Shown in pieces: positions 45,353-53,271 of a stretch of 64,000 bases of DNA. The stretch is from NCBI GenBank assembly GCA_045542415.1, contig JAZQKZ010000070.1, positions 62,001 to 126,000 on the forward strand. Reading direction: 5' to 3'. Position 1 is the stretch's first letter; every line of letters begins with the position of its first letter. Source of the stretch: UMGS1958 sp045542415 (GTDB lineage Bacteria; Bacillota; Clostridia; UBA1381). The notes under the pieces were generated by a model that was given only the letters and a program-made list of their open reading frames with translations, made no database searches and had not been told where the DNA came from. The translations under genes were made by a program, and so were the position numbers.

Positions 45353-46203
45353 CTGCCAAACACCTCTTTTTTCACTCTCTCTGCCATATCCTCAGGCAAT
45401 TTTTCGCCTGTAAACAGCTCATATGCAATAAGTCCCTGATATATGAGCATTCCCAGGCCGTTAAGAGTTTTTGCTCCCCTCTCCCTTGCTTTTTTCAAAA
45501 ACAAGGTTTCCTCCGGATTATATATCATATCGACAACCGCTGTATTTTCATTAATAAAATCAAGATTATCAAGCTCCTCAACCGAATCAATCGGAAGTGC
45601 ATCAAGCTGCGGCTCCATTCCTGCCGACGTGGTATTTATCACTATATCAAATTCCGGAACATCTATCTCTGTCTGTATCTCAAACCCCGTTTGTTCCTTT
45701 ATTTCCTTTGCCAATGCTTCTGCCTTGCTCCTTGTACGATTGACAAGTGTTATACTCTGCGGCTTTTCCTGAACTATCCTTGTAAGAGTCGGCTTTACAA
45801 CTCCGCCTGCTCCAATGATAAGTATTTTCACGCCACTAAGTCTTATTCCTGCACTTTCAAGTGCCATGCAGAATCCATCTGCATCTGTATTATATCCGAA
45901 AAGCTTTCCGTCACGGTTTACTACAGTATTAACCGAACCAAGCAGCTGTGCCTGTTCTGATACCTCATCAAGATATTTCATTACTGCCTTTTTATGCGGA
46001 GCTGTTACATTAATACCCTCTATTCCGAGTGCCCTCACACCGGCAATTGCCGCCTCAAGCTTTTCAGGTTCTACAGTCCATGCCGAATACACATAATCTG
46101 CTCCTATTACAGAAGATATAAAATTATGCATTTTCGGAGAAAAACTGTGTTCTACCGGATATCCTATAATTCCGAGCTGCTTTGTTTTTCCGCTGATTGA
46201 CAT
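45349..46203 (-). CDS. aroE: Shikimate dehydrogenase
   Basis: NADPH-dependent reduction of 3-dehydroshikimate to shikimate; 284 residues from the ATG at 46203 (GAGG is 10 bp upstream; the ATG at 46212 is closer than usual). YPVEHSFSPKMHNF is the shikimate-binding start, INVTAPHKKAVMKYLDE carries the catalytic Lys, YNTDADGF the Asp, GAGGVVKPTL the Rossmann loop (a normal GAGGAAR-like motif with a Val-Lys-Pro variant), and LNGLGMLIYQGLIAYELFTG the end. Coupled to aroK. Confidence 0.95.
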   Translation of the reverse strand: MSISGKTKQLGIIGYPVEHSFSPKMHNFISSVIGADYVYSAWTVEPEKLEAAIAGVRALGIEGINVTAPHKKAVMKYLDEVSEQAQLLGSVNTVVNRDGKLFGYNTDADGFCMALESAGIRLSGVKILIIGAGGVVKPTLTRIVQEKPQSITLVNRTRSKAEALAKEIKEQTGFEIQTEIDVPEFDIVINTTSAGMEPQLDALPIDSVEELDNLDFINENTAVVDMIYNPEETLFLKKARERGAKTLNGLGMLIYQGLIAYELFTGEKLPEDMAERVKKEVFGR

Positions 46204-46235
46204 TTTTTCCATACCTCACCTATTATAATACAATA

Positions 46236-46264
46236 ATTATATCACAATCATAAAAACAAGTCAA
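46236..46264 (-). promoter_or_regulatory. aroE-aroK promoter
   Basis: Minus strand TTGACT (46259-46264), 17 bp, TATAAT (46236-46241), about 30 bp before aroE. Confidence 0.75.
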
Positions 46265-46327
46265 TAAAATAACAGCACCATTTGTTTAAAAAACAGTACT
46301 GTTGTGTAAATATACTGCTGAAAATAA

Positions 46328-46356
46328 TTGACATTTTTCTCAAATTGCTGTATAAT
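46328..46356 (+). promoter_or_regulatory. Promoter of the PspC-like gene
   Basis: Perfect TTGACA (46328-46333), 17 bp, perfect TATAAT (46351-46356), 33 bp before the ATG. Confidence 0.85.
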
Positions 46357-46389
46357 ATAGCTGATAATAAAATATCAGGAGGCTTTAGT

Positions 46390-46569
46390 ATGAACAGACT
46401 TCATAAATCACAGAGAGATAAAAAGTTATTGGGAGTTTGCGGCGGTCTTGCCGAATCATTCGGAATCGATTCAACAATAGTACGTCTTATATGGGCAGTT
46501 CTTTTCGTGTGCTATGGTTCAGGATTATTATTATACATACTCGCTGCACTAATAATGCCGAATGAGTAA
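46390..46569 (+). CDS. Small PspC-domain protein
   Basis: A 59-residue membrane protein: LHKSQRDKKLLGVCGGLAES and FGIDSTIVRLIWAVLFV are the PspC domain signature, ending in a single membrane helix (GSGLLLYILAALIMP). PspC proteins sense envelope stress; in Clostridia many are stand-alone and of unknown partner. Start at 46390 with CAGGAGG at 7 bp. Own strong promoter and terminator. Confidence 0.92.
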   Translation: MNRLHKSQRDKKLLGVCGGLAESFGIDSTIVRLIWAVLFVCYGSGLLLYILAALIMPNE

Positions 46570-46612
46570 ACAACACAGAATACACAAAAGAAATAAAAGC
46601 AATAGCATACAA

Positions 46613-46654
46613 AAACAGTAACAACGGCTATACTTGCGGTTGTTACTGTTTTTT
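46613..46654. terminator. Bidirectional terminator (PspC and PL1-like genes)
   Basis: ACAGTAACAAC (46615-46625) / GTTGTTACTGT (46639-46649) with T6 on the plus strand and a matching A run that gives T on the minus strand. Confidence 0.85.
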
Positions 46655-46681
46655 ATGTCACTTTTCAGCTGCTTATTTAAA

Positions 46682-49015
46682 TCAATTATTAACTCTTGCA
46701 ATCGGTAACATTGTGTTGATGTTGTCCCATATCATAAGCTTTACATTCTCATTTTCCCAAACACCACGATCAATTGTATATGTATTATTTCCGTTTACCG
46801 CAGTGCTTTTTACTGCCGTTAATTTTCCACTGTTATCGTAATACACCGCTATTGCCGTTGCATTTTCCGTATAGTTTACACCTGTTACTGTAAATATAAT
46901 CTTTTCACTATCTGCACTGAAATCTGATACTATATACTTCTCATACGGCTCCGGTGAAGCAGTTGGTTCAGGCGAAGCTGTAGGCTCCGGTGTGGGTTTG
47001 GCTGTCGGTCCAGGAGTTGCCTCAACCTCCTTATATACCTCGAACTTAGCACCGCAGAAACGCGCCTTTGAACCGTCTATGTAGAAATAATATACATCTC
47101 CGGCTTTCATCTCGACACTGTACAAAATCGGAACTGAATTACCTGTGATTTCTTCACTGTAAACACACTCAGACTTGCCTGATGCACCCTCCGGAATTAC
47201 ATAAAAGGTCTTTGTACCTGATACTGTGTAGGCATATAATGTAAATACACCGTCCTGTGAAGCTTCATATCTTAATGCATTACCCTTTGCTTTCTTTGCA
47301 GAAGAATCCCAGCCGCCGTTTTCTTTACTTGTTATTGCAAAGCTATAGGTTGAGCCGTCACTGAAATTCACTGTATCCGTCTTTTTACTGCTTAACTGAA
47401 CCATCGCTGTAAGTCCCGGCATAAACTCCGTCCCCACAGTTTTGCTCTCATCACCGCTTGTTGCTGTCCACGAGGAAACAAGCTCTTTTTCGGGTTTGGC
47501 AGTCGGTGCCGGTGTTACATCAGGGTCATTATCAGGATTATAGTCCTCTACATCCGGATCATAATTTGTATTTCTTACATAGCTGCCATCCGCAAGTGCA
47601 TTTGCATACTCCTCTACATACAAATATCCGCTTTGAGCCTTTGTAAGTGCATCTGTTACGTCAAACTTATCAAGCCCGTTATTATCTTCCCATTCATTGG
47701 GGATTCCGTCATTGTCGGAGTCCTTTGCTTTTATACCGCTTAACTCCGGATAACCGCCAACCTCTGACTGTGAATTAATGATTCCCGTACCGTATGTCAC
47801 AGTACCGTTCTTAACTTCATTTATCAAACGCTCATCAACACTGTCACGGACAATACTCGCACCTACGCTTTTAAGTACCGATTCATATGCCTCCTGTGCT
47901 GTCTGTGTTGTTACCGGATAATCGGCACTATAACGGTTATGTACTGTCTTTTCATCCTCTGTTATATTCTCATCTGTCCATATGCTGTACTTTGTAGCAT
48001 TTGAATCTGCTATAATACCCTTTGTATTATCCTGAGTAACATCACTGTAGCCCTCTATATAGTTTCCGCTAACATAAAGATCTGTACCCCACCCCGGACG
48101 ATTGAGACTGTTTGTACCCGTTGTGTCACCCTCTGCCTTTGCAGATATCTGGAAAAGACGTGATTTATGTGTTGTCGCAGGACCTGATTTATAATAACAG
48201 TTAACCAGATTTACCGGGGCACCGTTTTCACCGCCATACGCACTGTTACCGCCCCAGTTATATATTACATTATTTCTTAAATCCGTCAAATCAACCTGCT
48301 TTGTCACATCATCATATGCCGCATCTATTCCTGCCGTTGCAATTCTCGGATTTCTGCTGTCATGGCTCATTATAAGGTTATGATGGAAGCTTGCGTTTTT
48401 ACCGCCCCATATTCCGCCATATCCGTGAGCACCCTTTGCATGGACAGATTCCTTTAAACTTTCCGAAATAATACACCATTGCATTGTAAAGTTTGTGTTG
48501 TCATAGAACGATGCACATTCATCTGTACTCCAGCTGATTGAGCAATGGTCTATTATAACATTGTTTAAATCTCTTCCACCCAGTGTATCATTCTCTACAG
48601 TCGCTTCATCACCCATTCTGAAACGCAGATAGCGAAGAATTACATTGTCGCCAAATATACCTACCGAATTGTCTTTGATACAAATTCCGTCTCCCGGAGC
48701 TGTCTGTCCGAGTATTGTAAGATTGTCACCCGTAATATTCAATGCATTTGTCAGCTCAATATTTCCGGCAACGTCAAACACGATAATTCTGTCAGACTCC
48801 GAAACTGCATCACGCAATGTACCCGTACTTCCGTCATCTGCAAGTGATGTAACATGATATATTTCAGTTGCACTTTCTCTTGCACCGTAAGCATACATTC
48901 CTCCACCCTCTGCACCGGGAAATGCGGTTAACTTTACCGAATCAGCAAGTGATACAGGATATGAACCCAACAATGTGACTGCCGCAACTCCGGCAATAAT
49001 ATTCTTCAATTTCAT
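46682..49015 (-). CDS. Secreted PL1-like pectate lyase with carbohydrate-binding modules
   Basis: A 777-residue exported protein, signal peptide MKLKNIIAGVAAVTLLGSYPVSLA. Residues ~28-430 form a right-handed beta-helix of the PL1 pectate lyase type: FPGAEGGGMYAYGAR, HVTSLADDGSTGTLRDAV, VILRYLRFRMGD, NNVIIDHCSISWSTDECAS and SRNPRIATAG, with the last two typical of pectate lyases that use a calcium site. Then a thrombospondin-3-like DSDNDGIPNEWEDNNGLD calcium loop, a ~150-residue beta-sandwich that may bind polysaccharide, a TPEPTASPEP-type linker and a C-terminal module (LMIWDNINTMLPIARVNN) similar to that of the large PL11. Probably cuts polygalacturonate. Confidence 0.93.
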   Translation of the reverse strand: MKLKNIIAGVAAVTLLGSYPVSLADSVKLTAFPGAEGGGMYAYGARESATEIYHVTSLADDGSTGTLRDAVSESDRIIVFDVAGNIELTNALNITGDNLTILGQTAPGDGICIKDNSVGIFGDNVILRYLRFRMGDEATVENDTLGGRDLNNVIIDHCSISWSTDECASFYDNTNFTMQWCIISESLKESVHAKGAHGYGGIWGGKNASFHHNLIMSHDSRNPRIATAGIDAAYDDVTKQVDLTDLRNNVIYNWGGNSAYGGENGAPVNLVNCYYKSGPATTHKSRLFQISAKAEGDTTGTNSLNRPGWGTDLYVSGNYIEGYSDVTQDNTKGIIADSNATKYSIWTDENITEDEKTVHNRYSADYPVTTQTAQEAYESVLKSVGASIVRDSVDERLINEVKNGTVTYGTGIINSQSEVGGYPELSGIKAKDSDNDGIPNEWEDNNGLDKFDVTDALTKAQSGYLYVEEYANALADGSYVRNTNYDPDVEDYNPDNDPDVTPAPTAKPEKELVSSWTATSGDESKTVGTEFMPGLTAMVQLSSKKTDTVNFSDGSTYSFAITSKENGGWDSSAKKAKGNALRYEASQDGVFTLYAYTVSGTKTFYVIPEGASGKSECVYSEEITGNSVPILYSVEMKAGDVYYFYIDGSKARFCGAKFEVYKEVEATPGPTAKPTPEPTASPEPTASPEPYEKYIVSDFSADSEKIIFTVTGVNYTENATAIAVYYDNSGKLTAVKSTAVNGNNTYTIDRGVWENENVKLMIWDNINTMLPIARVNN

Positions 49016-49144
49016 TTTTATTCGCTCCTTATAAAAACCTCTCTGAATTTCAGTATATCACTATCAAAAAAGCATGTCAAGAAAATATTACTAAATCACA
49101 ATTTTTTCTGGAAATTACAATTATTATGATTCCGTCAAGACAAA

Positions 49145-49173
49145 CAGACGGTCATCTTTGCGATAACCGTCTG
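49145..49173 (-). terminator. Terminator of the GH26-like lipoprotein gene
   Basis: CAGACGGT / ACCGTCTG followed on the minus strand by TTTGTCTTG; 8 bp after the stop codon. Confidence 0.72.
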
Positions 49174-49180
49174 CTCACAT

Positions 49181-50941
49181 TTATTTTTTAATTTCTACTG
49201 CATCTCCTCGTCTGACTATTGTATATGATTGCTCTATCGTTGAACTGCTTCCAATAACACGAACTGTCAGTATATGCTCTCCCTCCGGCAAAAACTGTGT
49301 TGTAGGTTCGTAATAATACGGTATCTCTGTACACTGTGCAAGTACCTCGTTACCGTCTAAAATATACTCTACCTTTTCAATAGTCTCCTCCGGCAGATAT
49401 GCATATGTATATAGAGGTATAGTTGTCTGCACAAAGCTTCTGTTGTCAATCTTTGCAAATGTAAATTCAGGCATATCATTCGCTGTACTTCTATACTGTC
49501 CGTTAGCAAGTGCTTTATTTATGAGTTCCAGAAACTCCGGCTTATCATGCAGGTTAAAAAACTGTACTTCTTCCGGCATCTTATGGTTAAAGTAATTTAT
49601 CACCTTAAGCTGAGGATAACGCATTGCTGCATACCAATACATATATCCAATTCTCTCTTTTGACCACTTATCAATTTCACCGCCATTGGCATAATTAAGC
49701 TGAGTAACCGTTCCGCCCTCGCTTATTGCAAGCGGCTTATTTATATTTTCTCTCTGCATGAAATCGATAATATTTTTAAGAGTGTTGGTTGTATATGCAA
49801 ATTCACCTGTCATGAAATATACATTTCCGTCTCTTCCAATGGAGGGATCACCCATGAAATGCTTTTTCATAAATGCTGAAACTCCAATCCAGTCAACATA
49901 TTCATCACCCGGATAATAGTACTCAAACGGTTTATTCAAAGCACCCATATCATTAGGCGACCACATTACCGCAAAGTCAGGATATTCATGAACTATATCC
50001 GCTATCATACGGAATGCATTGACATATGCTGCCGGAGCGTCACCAAGCGGAGATACATTCATTTCAGCTCCGATTCTTATAATCATCGGCTTATGATACT
50101 TTGAGAGATTATCAAGGGTCTCGCGGATATATTCCTCGTTTTCAAACACACCCATCAAATCATTGATATTCCATGCAACGACCACAATACAGCTTGAAGC
50201 CTTAACATAATCCTTGTTTGGTCTTAAAATATCCTTTTGAAAATCACTGAACTCTATGTAATTAAGCGATGCACCAAGATTGTCACTCTCGAACACGTCA
50301 TCACCATTTACGCCTGCATATATTCCCGACGGCGGTTCAAGTCTTGCACCGAAATACGGAATACTTGAACATGTATAATCCTCGGTATATACATCCATTT
50401 CCGGCTTATTCACCATTTCATTCTGTCTGTTCCAGAGATCAGTTTCTTCCAATATCTTTATTCTGAATACATCGACTATTATTTTTCCGTTTTCGTTACG
50501 GCTGACAAAGTTATAGTCCGAATATCCCCATTCAAGATTGTATTCAGTACGGAAATCGCACAGCCTATCAAGACTTACATAATGCTTACCGTCCGCTTCA
50601 TAGCCATCAATACGCATTGAATTTATCTGAATCATTTTCTTGCTTTTCTTGGCCTTGCAAAGCTCCTGTATATTTTTGGTTATACCCGATGTATCCGGTG
50701 CAGCTTCGATTTTTTCGTCTCCGATAGCATTTATTACTTCCTCATCAGCTGTAACCGTGAATCCGTAATCAGCCAACCCCTCTACGGAAATAACTCTTAC
50801 ACCACCTATGGTATATGCCTGCATCGGCACACCGTCAAATATCAGCTCTTCCGAATCAGTAGATAACACAAGTTTATCACCTGTGCAGGAACATAGCAAT
50901 AAAAGCATTGCAAATATGAATAGTATGCGTTTCATCTCCAC
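49181..50941 (-). CDS. GH26-like lipoprotein linked to a two-component system
   Basis: A 586-residue lipoprotein (lipobox LCSC, Cys19). Residues ~28-150 look like a CuAO-N module (MQAYTIGGVRVISVEGLADYGF; GKHYVSLDRLCDF). Residues ~195-470 form a TIM barrel like GH26 beta-mannanases/lichenases: IIRIGAEMN (Glu293, acid/base candidate), FAVMWSPNDMG, YPGDEYVDWIGVSAF and LAISEGG (Glu408, nucleophile candidate). A C-terminal beta-sandwich ends VEYILDGNEVLAQC..EGEHILTVRV. The GTG at 50941 stands 2 bp after the sensor-kinase stop and 5 bp from AGGA; an ATG at 50935 is also possible. Its coupling to the kinase suggests it may also sense or anchor a ligand. Confidence 0.85.
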   Translation of the reverse strand: MEMKRILFIFAMLLLLCSCTGDKLVLSTDSEELIFDGVPMQAYTIGGVRVISVEGLADYGFTVTADEEVINAIGDEKIEAAPDTSGITKNIQELCKAKKSKKMIQINSMRIDGYEADGKHYVSLDRLCDFRTEYNLEWGYSDYNFVSRNENGKIIVDVFRIKILEETDLWNRQNEMVNKPEMDVYTEDYTCSSIPYFGARLEPPSGIYAGVNGDDVFESDNLGASLNYIEFSDFQKDILRPNKDYVKASSCIVVVAWNINDLMGVFENEEYIRETLDNLSKYHKPMIIRIGAEMNVSPLGDAPAAYVNAFRMIADIVHEYPDFAVMWSPNDMGALNKPFEYYYPGDEYVDWIGVSAFMKKHFMGDPSIGRDGNVYFMTGEFAYTTNTLKNIIDFMQRENINKPLAISEGGTVTQLNYANGGEIDKWSKERIGYMYWYAAMRYPQLKVINYFNHKMPEEVQFFNLHDKPEFLELINKALANGQYRSTANDMPEFTFAKIDNRSFVQTTIPLYTYAYLPEETIEKVEYILDGNEVLAQCTEIPYYYEPTTQFLPEGEHILTVRVIGSSSTIEQSYTIVRRGDAVEIKK

Positions 50942-50943
50942 TT

Positions 50944-52482
50944 TTATCCTTTCACTAAATCTACATAAATTTCACATATGAATTTATTATTTCTTGTGTA
51001 TGTATGCATTTCAATTTCGTCATGTGCCGCACAAAGCTTTCGCGCTATCGCCAGTCCCCTGCCGCGTCCGCTTCCCTTTGTGCTTTCACCACGCTTGAAC
51101 ATTTTTTCTATATCAACATTATCACAGCTGTTTGTAACTACATATACAACGCAGTCGTCACGTCTGATTGCACCAAATCCTACCTCTTTATCAGACTTTG
51201 TCGCCTGTTCAATCGCATTATCGAGAAAAATCCCCAATATCCGATTGAGATCAATAACCGGCACTGTCGCTTCAGGTACAGCTTCCCGTATGTCCGTAAG
51301 AAGTGCCACCCCAAGCTTTTTTGCTTTTATTATATACGAGTATATCAGTCCCTGGATTGCACTGTCCTCCAAGAGCATTAATGCTTTCGCTCCCTCATCC
51401 ATTGTAAACAGCTCTTTCTGGATAGGCATGATATTTTCCGCAAAAAAATCCTCAAGCTCGTCATAGCGTTTATTTAAAATAAGCGTACTCATTGATGAGT
51501 ATATCTTACTGTAATCGTGCTTGAAGTCAAGGATTTCTCTTTGCATATCCCGTATTTCATTACGATATACTTCCGTGATTTCAATTTCTTTTTCAATTTT
51601 TGACTGCTCCGCACGCGTGCGTAAAATATATGAGCTTACCGCAAACAAAGCCGCAAGAATTGTTATTATCATCAATACAATAAGTATTGATACCGTGTAT
51701 TTATACTGCGGATCATCAAAGCTTGTGTAATTGTTGAGAATTGTATTTTCATAGCAATAAAAAATCACAGTACTGATTATAGCCGCAAGTATCATATAAA
51801 ACTCTTTTGTTTCACATAATCTTACCGGAAGCTTAAGCGTACGCTTTAATAATCTAAGTATAATACACAGCAAAATAACCGCAAGCAATGCAATTGCTCC
51901 TGTAAGCAATGAATACATCATAGGCTCTTTAAAATGCTTTGCATTATAGTCAACAAGCTGTCCGAAGCACATATGAAGTACCATTACAACAGCCAGAGAC
52001 AACGACAGTGCAATTACACCCATTGCCATTGCAGCACCTGTCCCCTCACGCCTGCGGCAATGCCATATTATAAGCGGTAGAACCACCACAGCCGCCACAA
52101 CAGCACCCACCACCGCATGAGTATGAACAAAGTTATAATAAAAAGCATCTCTTAACGTATAGCTGTATGCCTCCAGGCACGGTGCCATCACAGCACTTGC
52201 AAATACAAGTATGATAAAAGCAGATATTGCTGACAAAAGCGATATACCTGCAGCATCAGGCGTATGCACAGAGTATGCTTTTAATACCAGAAACAGCACC
52301 GTAGCAGACGGTAAAAAAGCAAACCATTCATTCCATGCTCCCGGAACAGACGAAACAACTGCACATAACAGCAATAATATTGCATTCCTGCGTACAAGTC
52401 CTTTCGTCAACGCTGACGCTACCGCACCTGCACATACGGCGAAAACAGCTGATGTAATCAGTTTTACCGTATCAAATTCCAT
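50944..52482 (-). CDS. GHKL sensor histidine kinase (AgrC-like)
   Basis: A 512-residue kinase: about seven to eight membrane segments in residues 1-260, a coiled region (SKIEKEIEITEVYRNEIRDM) and a GHKL ATPase (EILDFKHDYSKIYSSMST; NRILGIFLDNAIEQA; KGSGRGRGLAIARKLC). The His in DFKHDYSK is the likely phosphoacceptor. The pattern matches AgrC/ComD-type peptide-sensing kinases, but agrB/agrD-like genes are not beside it. Start at 52482 (AAGGAG upstream), overlapping the regulator's 3' end by 11 bp. Confidence 0.9.
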   Translation of the reverse strand: MEFDTVKLITSAVFAVCAGAVASALTKGLVRRNAILLLLCAVVSSVPGAWNEWFAFLPSATVLFLVLKAYSVHTPDAAGISLLSAISAFIILVFASAVMAPCLEAYSYTLRDAFYYNFVHTHAVVGAVVAAVVVLPLIIWHCRRREGTGAAMAMGVIALSLSLAVVMVLHMCFGQLVDYNAKHFKEPMMYSLLTGAIALLAVILLCIILRLLKRTLKLPVRLCETKEFYMILAAIISTVIFYCYENTILNNYTSFDDPQYKYTVSILIVLMIITILAALFAVSSYILRTRAEQSKIEKEIEITEVYRNEIRDMQREILDFKHDYSKIYSSMSTLILNKRYDELEDFFAENIMPIQKELFTMDEGAKALMLLEDSAIQGLIYSYIIKAKKLGVALLTDIREAVPEATVPVIDLNRILGIFLDNAIEQATKSDKEVGFGAIRRDDCVVYVVTNSCDNVDIEKMFKRGESTKGSGRGRGLAIARKLCAAHDEIEMHTYTRNNKFICEIYVDLVKG

Positions 52483-53191
52483 ACCTCTTACACTCCTTAC
52501 TCTTGGGTGCATATTCACATTCAATTCCGTTTTCCAGACGTATAATATGCTCTTTTTTATCTACAATCCGTATTTTATCTGTGTTTACAATCACTGCTTT
52601 ATGACAACGCAGAAATCTTTCATCAAGCTGCGACAACACCTCATTTATTGACGAATAAAATTCAAACAATCCGTCCTTATGATGAAGCAGCAGCTTATGG
52701 GTTCCTTTTATTCCCTCAATCATTATGATTTCATCAAAAGGAAGCGTTGTCACAAATCTCTTCGTATCAATCGTGAGTGACTGCGTATATCCCTTGCTCT
52801 GCCTGCTTTCGGCTATACGCATACACTCATTTACCTTTGCTTCGATTTTCTCCGGCTCGGTTTTTATGATATAATCAAGCAATTCAAGCTTATATTCATA
52901 TGTCAGCATTATTTTTTCTTTATAGCTTGTTATGAATACAATAGAGCTGTTCCAGTCATTTTTTCTGATTTCAGCCGCAATATCAAATCCTGTTATTGCC
53001 CCCTCCAGCTGAATATCAAGAAAATATATCGTAAGCTCCGGATTGGAGTGTGCGTAATTTATTACTTCCTGTGCATCTGCGGTTGACAGCACACACTTTG
53101 AGTTAGAATCTGTGCGTGCGGTGTACATTGATGTTATATGCTCTATTTTATTTCTGAACGATTTATCATCCTCACAGATTACAATGTTCAT
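52472..53191 (-). CDS. LytTR-family response regulator (AgrA-like)
   Basis: A 239-residue regulator: receiver with MNIVICEDDK acidic pair, LTIYFLDIQLEGAITGFD (phospho-Asp) and VFITSYKEK; then a LytTR DNA-binding domain (VTTLPFDEIIMIEGIKGTHK, then FLRCHKAVIVNTDKIRIVDK). LytTR factors bind two ~9-bp direct repeats 12 bp apart. First gene of a three-gene unit with the GHKL kinase and GH26-like lipoprotein. A TTGATT-17-TATCAT promoter lies upstream. Possible targets are the LRR genes at 56-61 kb. Confidence 0.94.
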   Translation of the reverse strand: MNIVICEDDKSFRNKIEHITSMYTARTDSNSKCVLSTADAQEVINYAHSNPELTIYFLDIQLEGAITGFDIAAEIRKNDWNSSIVFITSYKEKIMLTYEYKLELLDYIIKTEPEKIEAKVNECMRIAESRQSKGYTQSLTIDTKRFVTTLPFDEIIMIEGIKGTHKLLLHHKDGLFEFYSSINEVLSQLDERFLRCHKAVIVNTDKIRIVDKKEHIIRLENGIECEYAPKSKECKRYGI

Positions 53192-53271
53192 GGAATCACC
53201 TCATTTTAGAATCTCTATAAGTCAATGATACCACATTTTTCACATTTAATCAAGTAATTTAATAATTTTTC

